A stretch of DNA of 64,000 nucleotides from Epiperipatus broadwayi (Eukaryota; Onychophora; Udeonychophora; Euonychophora; Peripatidae), in contig JAQFVV010012405.1 of the NCBI GenBank assembly GCA_028023455.1, forward strand, positions 11,641,423 to 11,705,422, written 5' to 3'. Of this stretch, positions 51,158 to 62,300 are shown piece after piece. The notes beneath the pieces are model-generated. The model ran no database searches, was not told the origin of the DNA, and was given only the letters and a program-made list of their open reading frames with translations. The position numbers and the translations under genes were made by a program. How positions within the stretch are numbered: position 1 is the first letter of the stretch; each line of letters starts with the position of its first letter.

Positions 51158-52881
51158 ACTTTCTCCCCTTCGGATAAAATCATCAGCACTTTTGTTTTAA
51201 CTACATCAAAAAAAAAATCCTAACTAATAAATACACTAATAATTATATAAAAAAAAAATTAATTTCTAACTACTGGTAAATATCATATTTTTCATTAGAA
51301 AACCTAAAAGTAATTTATTTGGAGATCTTGCCTAGGCTATTCTGCTGAAGTATATGGGATCAAACTCCTAGCATTATAGGTTCCCTTTATTCCATCCAGA
51401 GCAGCAAGCATAAAGGCATTCTCCCCTCATTTTCTTGTAAAGATCATCCATCTTGGGGTTGATGTATTCCACAACATAGGCCTTCTGGTTCTCCTCAACC
51501 TTTTCCAACATAACACCCAATTCATGTTGATTCATTCCTGGATCCCTCTTCTAAAGAACTTGACTTGTCCCTTTTTACTATCTCCCTCCCTAAAGCTTAT
51601 CCATTTGTTTCCCCCCCAATTCTTTCCTAAGATTTTGGTCAATTTGTACACACTCATTGGCCATGCTTCCCTCTAACTTCTCGTATTTCCTTTTTCTAAG
51701 CCACAACTATATTTTCATAGTGAGGGTTTGATCTATACAGCCCAAAGTGGCTTCCTTATATGAGTCCACTTTGGCTACCACCTCCCTAATCTAATATGAA
51801 TTCCTGCAGAAGTTATTTCAGCATTCTTTTCTATGCATTCTGATATGGATTGGGAGACCAAAACCATGGACCTCATTCCTAACTAACTCAATTTCTCTCT
51901 TATTTTCTTCGATAGACTGCTCCACTTGAGCCTTTAATGACTGTAGTCCCTGACAGCCCTCCTGTTTGGTGACTTCCATAGACCTACACACTCCTTCCTA
52001 TCCTCTCCTCTAATGACACAAACCTATTTTTACACTCCTATATTGGACCCTTCTATCCTAGTTTCCAAAGCTATGATCATTTGGTTGTTATTGTCAATAG
52101 AGTTCTCTAGATTTACCCTTAAACCTTCTATACTTCTTCTCCATAGATTGACCTATCTTTTGTTCTAGATTTTCCATCCTTTGCTTACTATCTTCTCTTA
52201 GACTTTCTATATTTTGCTTACTATCTTTTCTTAGACTTTCTATATTTTTCTCTATCTTTTGTTCTAGATTTACCATACTTTTATTATTTTTCTCTATCTT
52301 TTGTTCTAGATTTACCATACTTTTATTATTTTTCTCTATCTTTTGTTCTAGATTTACCATACTTTGCTTACTATCTTCTCCTAGACCTTCTATATTTTGC
52401 TTACTATCTTCTTAGACTTTCTATATTTTGCTTACTATCTTCCTCTCATACTTCTGAGGATCTGCATTATCATGTCCATGTCTGATGGTGCCATCTTTGC
52501 TATTTGAGCCTGGCCCACTTCTGACTCCTCATCTACTTCCACACTTGAGGCCGTATTATTGCTACTAACATTAAAGGCATCTTCCTCTACTTCCTCTCTT
52601 TCGATCTTGTGTTTTTAAGAAAACCTCCCCATCCTCTTCTTCAGTATGAAAACGATCACTGATTCCTGGTATTGGGGCACCTTCCTCTTCCATAACCTCT
52701 TCCATACTATAATTTAGTTCACTCATGTTATAAAACTATATATATCCCATCTGTACTTCCCTGACCATCAAAAATCCACACATCTTCTCCCTGTCTGACA
52801 CCTATTCTGACCAACTGACTGATTTGATTTTCACCTTATTATGCATTTACAAATACAACAAAAAAATTTAATATCCTTATT
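51158..52881 (-). mobile_element. Second, partial family A internal region
   Basis: Matches 45609-47330, so the LTR at 48488-51157 is shared by two internal regions. It runs into the assembly gap before the leader repeats and primer-binding site would appear. Confidence 0.8.
51337..52726 (-). pseudogene. Second Gag-like ORF copy, many small indels
   Basis: Same protein as 45787-47168, starting at the equivalent ATG (52726-52724), but broken by numerous one- and two-base insertions and deletions. Examples are extra C residues near 51610, a missing CT near 51785 and an extra C near 51998. Only an 88-codon stretch around the coiled-coil repeats (52094-52360) stays open. At about 51672 this copy keeps two bases that copy 1 has lost, so the copies are differently damaged. 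The indel style suggests sequencing or assembly error beside the gap as much as true decay. Confidence 0.7.
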
Positions 52882-53381
52882 NNNNNNNNNNNNNNNNNNN
52901 NNNNNNNNNNNNNNNNNNNNNNNNNNNNNNNNNNNNNNNNNNNNNNNNNNNNNNNNNNNNNNNNNNNNNNNNNNNNNNNNNNNNNNNNNNNNNNNNNNNN
53001 NNNNNNNNNNNNNNNNNNNNNNNNNNNNNNNNNNNNNNNNNNNNNNNNNNNNNNNNNNNNNNNNNNNNNNNNNNNNNNNNNNNNNNNNNNNNNNNNNNNN
53101 NNNNNNNNNNNNNNNNNNNNNNNNNNNNNNNNNNNNNNNNNNNNNNNNNNNNNNNNNNNNNNNNNNNNNNNNNNNNNNNNNNNNNNNNNNNNNNNNNNNN
53201 NNNNNNNNNNNNNNNNNNNNNNNNNNNNNNNNNNNNNNNNNNNNNNNNNNNNNNNNNNNNNNNNNNNNNNNNNNNNNNNNNNNNNNNNNNNNNNNNNNNN
53301 NNNNNNNNNNNNNNNNNNNNNNNNNNNNNNNNNNNNNNNNNNNNNNNNNNNNNNNNNNNNNNNNNNNNNNNNNNNNNNNNN
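52882..53381. other. Assembly gap of 500 N
   Basis: Exactly 500 N, a conventional placeholder of unknown true length. On the element model it hides the rest of the second family A copy and the first part (about 2.1 kb) of the family B 3' LTR, so the real gap is probably several kb. Confidence 0.95.
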
Positions 53382-56260
53382 TTAAAACATCAACTTGGTT
53401 TCCTGTTCACTAAGTACTTCCAAGCCACTATCTCAACATTATTTCTCAAGACTTTCCACATCTTACATCGATAAATAACTATCTGCATTTACAAAACAAT
53501 AAATAAAATTCATTAATAGTTAAACACTCTAGCTGTTCCCCAAGAAAAGACTGCTTACTTCATTATTCTATAATCATATACAATCTATTTAGACAATATT
53601 TTAATATCCAATAATATGAAAATTTTAAAAAAATCATATAATTATTTGTTATGTTGGATTATATCACTAATAAAAAAAAATTGTCGTATGCATATTTTCA
53701 AATCAATCATATCTCATAATGTTTTTTAAAATGTTGTATGAAATGCGTTACATATAAGTAAAAAAAACTTTTACACTTCATTCTTCCAATTTATGGATGA
53801 TCTAAAGAAAACAAAAAAAATATATACATTATAAATTATCAATAGTTATTATTATTACCAATAATCTTTATCTAGTCATCGTGTTCAATAGGCTTCCTTT
53901 ATCCACTTGAGCATTGCAGATATAAAAAAAAAATTCACACCCATACACTTTATATTAAAATATTTTTAGCTCAATTATTAGATTGTTATATTATAAAATT
54001 TTAATATTAATAAATTAATGTTTTTATGTTTTTTTCCTAATCTTATATAAAAATTTAGATTTAAACTAGGTTAACAAAATAAAAAGAATCAAAACTATAA
54101 TTACATATTTTCTTGACGATAGTTCCTGATAAGTCCAAAATGTTTATTATTTTCTCTAGAGTTTTTAAAATGTTCTCATCCAAGCACGTTAAAATTTAAA
54201 ATAAAATAATTATTAATCCATTTAGTAAAATTTATAGAAAATAATCCTTGGTTTTAGTATTTAGGATGATAATTATTAAATCATAATATTAATTAATCCC
54301 ATGAAGCTTCTTAATCTTCTCTACCAATATTCTCTGCGTATCCGATGCATCAATCCATCTAATTTAACTTTAAAAATATTCGATAAACTTTTAAGTACTA
54401 TTTGTATTTCCATGGATCCATCTTTTATTCAACTATGTGTTCACTTTTTTATATATGTTTCCTTCTTGATACATTTAAACTTTCATTTGGTATTTTTTAT
54501 AAATCTCTTTTAAAATAAAAAAAAAACAACTTCAAGTACTTTTAAACAAATCTTTTTTAAATACATTTTTAAATAATTCTAAGAACGGATATTTTAATAT
54601 CAAAAATGCTTCTGTTACATATTTTCCTGGGCCCTTTCTTTAATTCTAGAAAATATTTTTAAAAAATGTTACCTTCAGAAAAGATATAACATTTTACTCC
54701 TTTGAATATCATATTATATAAAATAATTCATGAAATATAATTGTCTTATTACTATTTAAAAATAAATCTTGGATAAACTTATAAATAATACGTTTCAATA
54801 CATTTTTTTTAGACTCCGTATAATGTCCGAGCTGTGGTTTTTATGTACCAAAACAGTTCTTCGGTGAAATATTAATAAAGCTGTATCAATAAATATTTCA
54901 AATATTTTTTCAGCATTACAACTTATATCCATTTTATTCCATAGTATATCCATTTTTATTGCGAAGTTTAGGTTAAACTTTTAGATAAAATATGACTGAT
55001 AAAGGAACTTTAAAAATTTAACAAAGCATGTTAAACGAAATTATTAAAATATTTTTTAGTTTACACTCTCTTTTTTTTTTTTTTTTGCAAGTTACTTTTA
55101 AAATATTAATCATTTTTTTTCAAATAAATTATGAGAGAGCGCTAAAATTGACTAAAATAACAATTTTAAAAATACTATCTTTTTGATAGCTATAATTTAC
55201 CTTTCTCGGTTTCAATACATTATTAATCTCCCCCTATACCCCCGTGCAAATCATATTTATAGTCTGTAAGAATACCTATTCCTATTGGTTAATTCTTACT
55301 TTAGCTTGAGAACAAATTTACATATTTTTAGTTTATAGTAGAATTAAATTTCAAAATTAGAAATCGTGATGTAATGAACTGAAAATATCATTTAAAATAC
55401 CATTTTTAATTCAATTATACTTTATTTAAATTATTTTAATCTTTTAAAATAACTTTTAAAATAACATTTAATAACTTATTCCATTTCTTAATATTCAAAT
55501 AAAATATTTAATTTTTATATTATGAATGTATTCGTCTTTATGATACTATTTAAAACATTACATCATTTAAATATGCAATAACGACAGTTAACTTAATATT
55601 TATTATTATTTGCTTTTATGATAGGCAATAATTTTATCCAATTCTATAATATAACTTTTAAAATATTTTTAAACTTTGTTATTAATTCAAACACGTGTGT
55701 TGTGTGTGTGAATGTATGTAATATACAAGTCACATGATCAATAACTTTGACAGATGATTTTCAATCTATTTCCCTGCCTATATTTATAAAATTGATACAC
55801 TTATTATATTATATAAAATAATTATAAAAAAATTTGGAAGAACAGTTTAGAAAATATAGAATTAAATATAATTCTCACCATCATAAAGTTTATTTTTAAA
55901 ATATACGATATTAATTTTTGTTTATTAAATATGACTATAAATTTAAATATAGCATTTATTAAATTATACATTTTAAACTATTAAAATCGAATTTTTAAAT
56001 ATACTTTTAATTTTTATAGCAGTGTTATTTAATATGGCCAGCTTTTACAACCATGTGAAACAATATTTTAAACTTTACTTAACTACTTTTAAATAATTCG
56101 CCATAATTTTATATACTACATATTTGCTTTAGCTTTAAATTGTACTTTAAAGATATAATTGACTTAATATAATTAATGTATTAAAAGAACATATTCTAAA
56201 ATTTAAAATTTTTAGTAATTGACTGTTATAAACTATTACTGACCTATAGAAAAGGGCACA
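53382..56260 (-). repeat. Family B 3' LTR, partial
   Basis: Matches 61519-64000 over its first 2.47 kb with a few per cent substitutions and small indels, and continues to GGGCACA at 56254-56260. On the minus strand that is TGTGCC, the same LTR start as family A. The outer part is lost in the gap. Confidence 0.7.
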
Positions 56261-56275
56261 GTAACCTCCTCCTTC
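56261..56275 (-). promoter_or_regulatory. Family B polypurine tract
   Basis: The minus strand reads CGAAGGAGGAGGTTAC directly before the LTR start TGTGCC (56275-56261, C at 56276). It has the same position and flanking bases (TTCG-ATAAAA on the plus strand) as the family A tract. Confidence 0.6.
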
Positions 56276-56599
56276 GAATAAAAATTTTAAATTAAACATC
56301 TATCTTAATATTTACTCTATCCATTGATACTTAATATCTTTATCACCTACCATAACCAAATTCTATCTTGTACTACTGAAATATAAAAGAATATACTGTT
56401 TTTAATACAAACTTATAAAATATTTGGACATTACGCTCAGAATCTCAACTAGAAATATTAAAAAAAATTTTCTCCACATCTTTATCCTTCTGAATAATTA
56501 ATTAAGTTATGATATTTTAAAGTTTTATATTTGTTCTGTAAAAAATAAGGTTATATTTTTTAAATATGCGTCTTATCTAGAAATTATTTGTCTTAATCA

Positions 56600-57405
56600 T
56601 TAGGTATTTTCTTTTCTAAATCTAAACTTTAATTCTCTCTCGACTTTCTTAAGTCTCACCTTAGCTTTTCCTATCTTCTTTCCTTTATTAAGATCATTCT
56701 TAAGAAAATCTGTCATGAATTTCTCGTGCTTTAGACATTTAAGTCTTACTTTTATCTTGCTTATATCTCTATTCTGATTAAATTTTTCTCTTATAAATTC
56801 ACTATTAGGTATCAAGTTTCTAATTCCTATAAACAATATTTCTTTAGAAATATCAAATTGTAAACGAATATTTCTATCATTAACACTACATTTAGGTATC
56901 ACATCTGCATTTTATTTTTAAATTTATTACTACTTTTACCAATAATTTTTGGTAACTCATGTTCCAACAACCTTAAATACTTTTGCTCTGAAGAGATAAA
57001 CTTTATTCCTGTAAATTTACCAAATCTTTTGTCATCAATATAATATTTTTTAAAACTATTAAGTTGATCTACAGACCTTTTACTAACTACTCTTTCATAG
57101 GATTTACTCACTCCTATCATTTCATTAGTCAATTTAAAATATTCTTTGGGATTTTTCAATATTCTTCTGTATATTTCATTCTTACTATTAACTATTTCAA
57201 TAGATTTTTTCTGAATCTCCTTTTCTTCATAAATCATTTCATTATCTATAATAGTTTTTTCAACAAATAACTTGGTTTCTGTACTGGCTAATTTAATATA
57301 AGACTCATCTTTTTTAAATTCGTTATCTGCTATCTTAACAAATGATACATCATTATATCTATCTTTATCTCCTAATTTAACAGAATCTATGTTTTCTGCT
57401 GTCAA
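56600..57405 (-). pseudogene. Family B downstream ORF, basic C-terminus
   Basis: A frame of 168 codons (57405-56899) lies in the same frame as the Gag-like ORF upstream, separated from it by the TAA at 57450-57448 and 14 further sense codons. It ends with a stop overlapping a further frame (56902-56600, 100 codons) shifted by one base. The second part is strongly basic (KGKKIGKAKVRLKKVERELK near the end), which could bind nucleic acid. No CCHC knuckle, protease, RT or integrase motif is visible. It is best read as the C-terminal part of one long Gag-like protein, interrupted by one stop and one frameshift. Translational recoding is an alternative. Confidence 0.5.
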
Positions 57406-57447
57406 ATTACTACATAAGTTAATATCTTTATTAACTATCTCAATGAA

Positions 57448-58623
57448 TTATGGATTTTCCTTATTTACCATCTCTATAATTTCTTCATCATCTACCACAT
57501 TTACACTAATTAAATCAATAGATTCTTGATTCTTTTCCAAATCTGTACTAATTATTTCAACAGATTTACTACTTATTTCATGAGATACTTTCTTACTTAC
57601 TATCTTTCCTTCACAGTTTTGTATCCCTAAATCTTTTAATTTTCCCATTACTTCCTTGTGAACTTCCTCTTTGATACTTATTTTAGTCTGAACTACCTCT
57701 TCCTTAATAATTTTAATTTCTTCATTAATATGATTTATATTACTCTTTACTTCATAGATTTCATTCTTTACACTTAAATTATAACTCTCTATTTTCTGAT
57801 CTAACTTACTATTATTTAGTTGACATCGGACAATAGATTCTTCTATTTGAGTTTTAAAATCTTTTACTGCTCTTTCTGAAAATTCAGAAAATTTTATCTT
57901 CAACAACTTTTGATTTCTGTCTTCTATTTGCATTATTTCTTCCTTTAAAGAATCAATAGCCTTTCCATTGTTATCAAATTTTAAATCCAAATTATTAAAT
58001 TTATCTTGTACTTCCACCTTAAAATTTTCTACTGTTTTACAGGTTTCATTAAGTTTTTGATTCATATTTTCTACACAAGTTCTGATTTCATTACTATTTT
58101 TGTCTACATTTTCACTAAGAGATTCTAATCTTATATTTGTTTTATTTAGGTTTTCATTAAGAGACTCAATATTTTTACTCATATTTTCATTATGAGCTTT
58201 TGTATCCTCTCTAAGAGATTCAAACTTTATATTACTATCTCCTCTATTTTTACTCATATTTTCATTAAGAGCTTTTGTATCCTCTCTAAGAGATTCAAAC
58301 TTTATATTACTATCTTCTCTAATTTTATTCATATTTTCATTAAGAGCTTTTTTCAAAGAATCTAACATCTTTCTAAACATTAACATCATTTGAAGATTCT
58401 GGGCGTTCTCTTCCTCCTTTTTAGATACTATTATCTTTTCTTCCACTGTTTTAATTTCTATAACTTCTTCCTCTTCTTCTTTCATTTTACTATCTATAAT
58501 TGGGACACTATCTACAACTGTTTCCATTTCAATTAAGTTTTCTATTTCTCGTTTCTCCTCACAACTTTCATCGACAAAAAACTCAGATATTTCACTCTCT
58601 AAATTATTATCTTGATTGTTCAT
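57448..58623 (-). CDS. Family B Gag-like coiled-coil protein
   Basis: An intact 391-codon frame. The acidic N-terminus (about 1-70) includes a run of five Glu, then the Met-rich helix LQMMLMFRKMLDSL (about 77-90). Three 25-residue tandem repeats of the type ALNENMSKNRGDSNIKFE then SLREDTK follow (about 93-150), and then a long coiled coil to the end. The architecture and the SLRED motif match the family A protein at 45787-47168, although the repeats differ in length, so the two are related structural proteins. It sits between a primer-binding-site-like sequence (about 59.4 kb) and a polypurine tract (56.27 kb), as gag does. The TAA stop at 57450-57448 is in frame with the next ORF. Function as Gag is inferred; no enzyme motif is present. 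Confidence 0.6.
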   Translation of the reverse strand: MNNQDNNLESEISEFFVDESCEEKREIENLIEMETVVDSVPIIDSKMKEEEEEVIEIKTVEEKIIVSKKEEENAQNLQMMLMFRKMLDSLKKALNENMNKIREDSNIKFESLREDTKALNENMSKNRGDSNIKFESLREDTKAHNENMSKNIESLNENLNKTNIRLESLSENVDKNSNEIRTCVENMNQKLNETCKTVENFKVEVQDKFNNLDLKFDNNGKAIDSLKEEIMQIEDRNQKLLKIKFSEFSERAVKDFKTQIEESIVRCQLNNSKLDQKIESYNLSVKNEIYEVKSNINHINEEIKIIKEEVVQTKISIKEEVHKEVMGKLKDLGIQNCEGKIVSKKVSHEISSKSVEIISTDLEKNQESIDLISVNVVDDEEIIEMVNKENP

Positions 58624-59374
58624 TTTTTTTACAAATATGCTTTTTCAAAACTCAATATTTAAACAATATATTACTATTAATTTTTCATAAAAATAGTTCC
58701 TTACCAGTTTCTTTTATCCCCATCTAACCATCACCCACAAAAAACTATAGATAATACTTTTTTTTATATCCTTATACAAACTAACTCTAATTAATTACAG
58801 TAACTATAACGATTAAAATTATGTGTCACAACATTATTTTCCCACATGCATGATTCACAGATAATTTGCACATATTAAAGCATTTTCAAAATATATTTTT
58901 AATATTTCAATAATTGACATGGTCATAGTAAATACTAAATAATCGTTAGCCACATATGCATATTTTAAAATTTTGTCTGCTTATTGTTTTACAACAATAT
59001 AGTACTATTTTTAAGCAATCAGGTTATCTACCACATAAAATTGCAATATTTTTAGTAATAAGCATTTAGTTCACTATAATAATCAAATGCTAAATAATTA
59101 TTGCTATAATAAATATTAAATTATCTATCTTCTGTGAGATATACTATCAATAATTTTCAAAGTTACGCGAACAAATCCTAATACTAACTATTGTATTATA
59201 TATTTTTAACTACTTTCCTAATATATCTCATAGCTTAAATGTTTGGGTACCACAATCTGACCTATCGATTGTATTCCCAACTACACATCGTGCAGTCACA
59301 TTGGACAAGCAAAATCTAACCGAGACTTCCCCATGTCACGTAAGCCCATTATACTCTCCCATTTTAAACACTCA
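58624..59374 (-). mobile_element. Family B leader region
   Basis: Non-coding sequence between the primer-binding-site candidate and the Gag-like ORF. At 59238-59262 the plus strand has GTTTGGGTACCACAATCTGACC, a diverged duplicate of the primer-site region (GTTGCTGGCGCCATAATCTAACC, 59385-59407). No counterpart of the family A leader repeats is seen. Confidence 0.5.
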
Positions 59375-59397
59375 GGCCCAACTTGTTGCTGGCGCCA
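59375..59397 (-). promoter_or_regulatory. Family B primer-binding-site candidate
   Basis: The minus strand reads TGGCGCCAGCAACAAGTTGG then GCC. TGGCGCC suits a tRNA-Lys-type primer, and the TCAGGCCC on its plus-strand left side matches the corresponding flank of the family A site. The LTR end next to it is not a clean CA: the sequence before TGG is GATTA, and GCACA occurs 20 bases further. The exact LTR edge is therefore open. Confidence 0.45.
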
Positions 59398-62300
59398 TAA
59401 TCTAACCTATACTATGTGCATCCTCACTTCAGAATAGTATATGGTATAAAATAAAATGGGTCCTATCTCATTTAATAATTAATAACTAAAATATTCAGCA
59501 TTAAAATTAAAATATTTCACTAGCTAAAATTTAAAATACGAATAAGGTTCAATTTATAAAAATAAATTAAATAAATATTTAATATTTTCATGAGACTTGA
59601 AGTGAAAATACAAGTGACAAGATAGATTACATTGAGCCAATATCCCACAGGATACTACCTCAATGGCATAAGAACACTATCCCCCCTTTTATTACTATTT
59701 CAAATAACAAACTCATAGTATTCTTACGACTTTAATAACTTCTACTCACTAAGATTAAACTAATAATTAAGTCTTAATCTTCTATTTGTAATAATCTAGC
59801 TCAATAAAATAATCTCAGGTTCATAAAGTTTATTCTAAGTTAATAAAAATACGGTAGTAAAATATGAGAAGGGATTTTATGTCATAATCTACTACACTTA
59901 AACTAATAATAATAAATAACAGCAATAATATTCTTCATTGTTTAACTAATTCTGTATATCTTTTCTTTTTACTATAATTTTATTACCATAATAAAATAAT
60001 GAAATAATATAATATGATCTTATATCTTCATGTAATGATATAATAAATATGTGGTAGCATTTTAATAATATGACAAACAAAATATGTGTGGCAACTGATA
60101 GCATATAATCTAATATAATATTGTGATAACTGATTTATGACCAATAAAATAATGTAAAATTATAATTATTTAATTAAAAGAATACCAATAAAATATTTAA
60201 ATTCTTAAATAATTCTCTATTTTTTTTTTTCAAAATTATATATTTGTTTCAATTATTATGCATATATCGTGATTTCATGCAGCGATGTGGAGAAATAAAT
60301 AACTCGGACACAAAGTTTTTGAAATAACAAAATTTAACAAAGTTTATTACTAACAACAAATAAATAAACAATTTATTTACACTATTTACAGTGGATTTCC
60401 TTAACTTTTTTTACTTTACAGTTTGATCTACCAGGTTATAAAAAAAATAATTTATATTTCAATTACATCTTTATTTAGATTTAGGACAAAATTTTAAAAA
60501 AATGTTACTATTTGGTTTCTCATTATGGTTAACTTATTACAAATATATTTATCTACTTTATTAGCAACAGCATTTTATCCTTAATATTATTAAACTATCT
60601 TATCTTAAAAATTCATACTTAGAAAAACATTCTATAGAAAACAAAATTTTATAATGAGTATGGACTTCTCAAAATATTAAAAAAAATTTCATCTTGCAAA
60701 GTCAAAGATGTTACACAAAATATTATCCAAAATTCAGTACTAGATTTTAGTATTTATCACACAATGTTTACTAATCATAATATATTCTTCTTTAAGCCTT
60801 ACTTTAGTATGATATAAGTGTAATCATCAATATATGTCTGTTAATCAATAAACAAAAAATATATTATGCATATTGTTTACATAATTTACTTTGTACTATT
60901 GTATTTTAAAAATATGCAATACTTATTTTCCCTTAAAAAAATAATACTAAAGCATTTAAAATTATTATCACTTTACAGAAAATATCTTTGTTTAGATACC
61001 TTATTTTAAAAAAAATTATACTTCATTTTCGAAATAAAATTCAAAATATATTCTATGATTCTTTCTTTCCTTAGGATACTTTGGACCTTCAATTTTAAGT
61101 TATAATGTCCTATTCCTTCTAAGCAAATAAACCAATCTTATACAAAACAATAGCATAACCTAAGTTCTAAATTATTTATCATTTCTCTTAAACATATCTT
61201 ACTGAACGATGCAGTTGCATGAAATAAAGATAGCGAAAACAGATGCATAGGATTAAGGAAGAAAGCTAGAGTATTACTCCTAACATATCTCAAAATCATG
61301 GTACAGTGCGAAGAGGTATGACATTTACCTGCCTAATATCCTCTAATACAGGGACGATGTTAAAGCTATTCCTTCAGCTTTATTAGAACATCAAATATTT
61401 AAAGAAATATAAACACTGTCCAAATAAAATGTGTATCAGTCATAGGGCTTTGTTAACTATGCTGATATTCACATAAAGACTAAATATTATTTCCATTCCT
61501 TATAACATCCTATTTCTTAAAACATCATCTTGGTTTCCTGTTCACTAAGTACTTCCAAGCCACTATCTCAACATTATTTCTCAAGATTTTCCACATCTTA
61601 CATTGATAAATAACTATCTGCATTTACAAAACAATAAATAAAATTCATTAATAGTTAAACAATCTAGCTGTTCCACAAGAAAAGTCTGCTTACTTCATTA
61701 TTCTATATGTCTAATCATATACAATCTACTTAGACAATATTTGAATATCCAATAACATGAAAATTTTAAAAGAATCACATAATTATTTGTTATGTTGGAT
61801 TATATCACTAATAAAAAAAAAATTGTCGTATGCATATTTTCAAATCAATCCTATCTCATAATGTTTTTTAAAATGTTGTATGAAATGCGTTACATATAAG
61901 TAAAAAAAAACTTTTACACTTCATTCTTCCAATTTATGGATGATCTAAAGAAAACAAAAAAATATATACATTATAAATTATCAATAGTTATTATTATTAC
62001 CAATAACCTTTATCTAGTCATCGTGTTCAGTAGGCTTCCTTTATCCACTTGAGCATTGCAGATATAAAAAAAAAATTTACACCCATACACTTTATATTAA
62101 AATATTTTTAGCTAAATTATTAGATTGTTATATTATAAAATTTTAATATTAATAAACTATTGTTTTTATGCTTTTTCCTAATCTTATATAAAAATTTAGA
62201 TTTAAACTAGGTTAACAAAATAAAAAGAATCAAAACTATAATTACATATTTTCTTGACGATAGTTCCTGATAAGTCCAAAATGTTTATTATTTTCTCTAG

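Noticed and set aside
43002-52881. Plain segmental or tandem duplication instead of LTRs
   Set aside because: A PBS-like sequence and a PPT lie exactly at the edges of the 2.67-kb repeat, with TGT...ACA termini, which a random duplication would not produce. The tandem of the internal region is still real and is explained by LTR recombination.
52841-53413. 190-codon open frame across the gap
   Set aside because: It is open only because N bases contain no stop codons; the real sequence is unknown.
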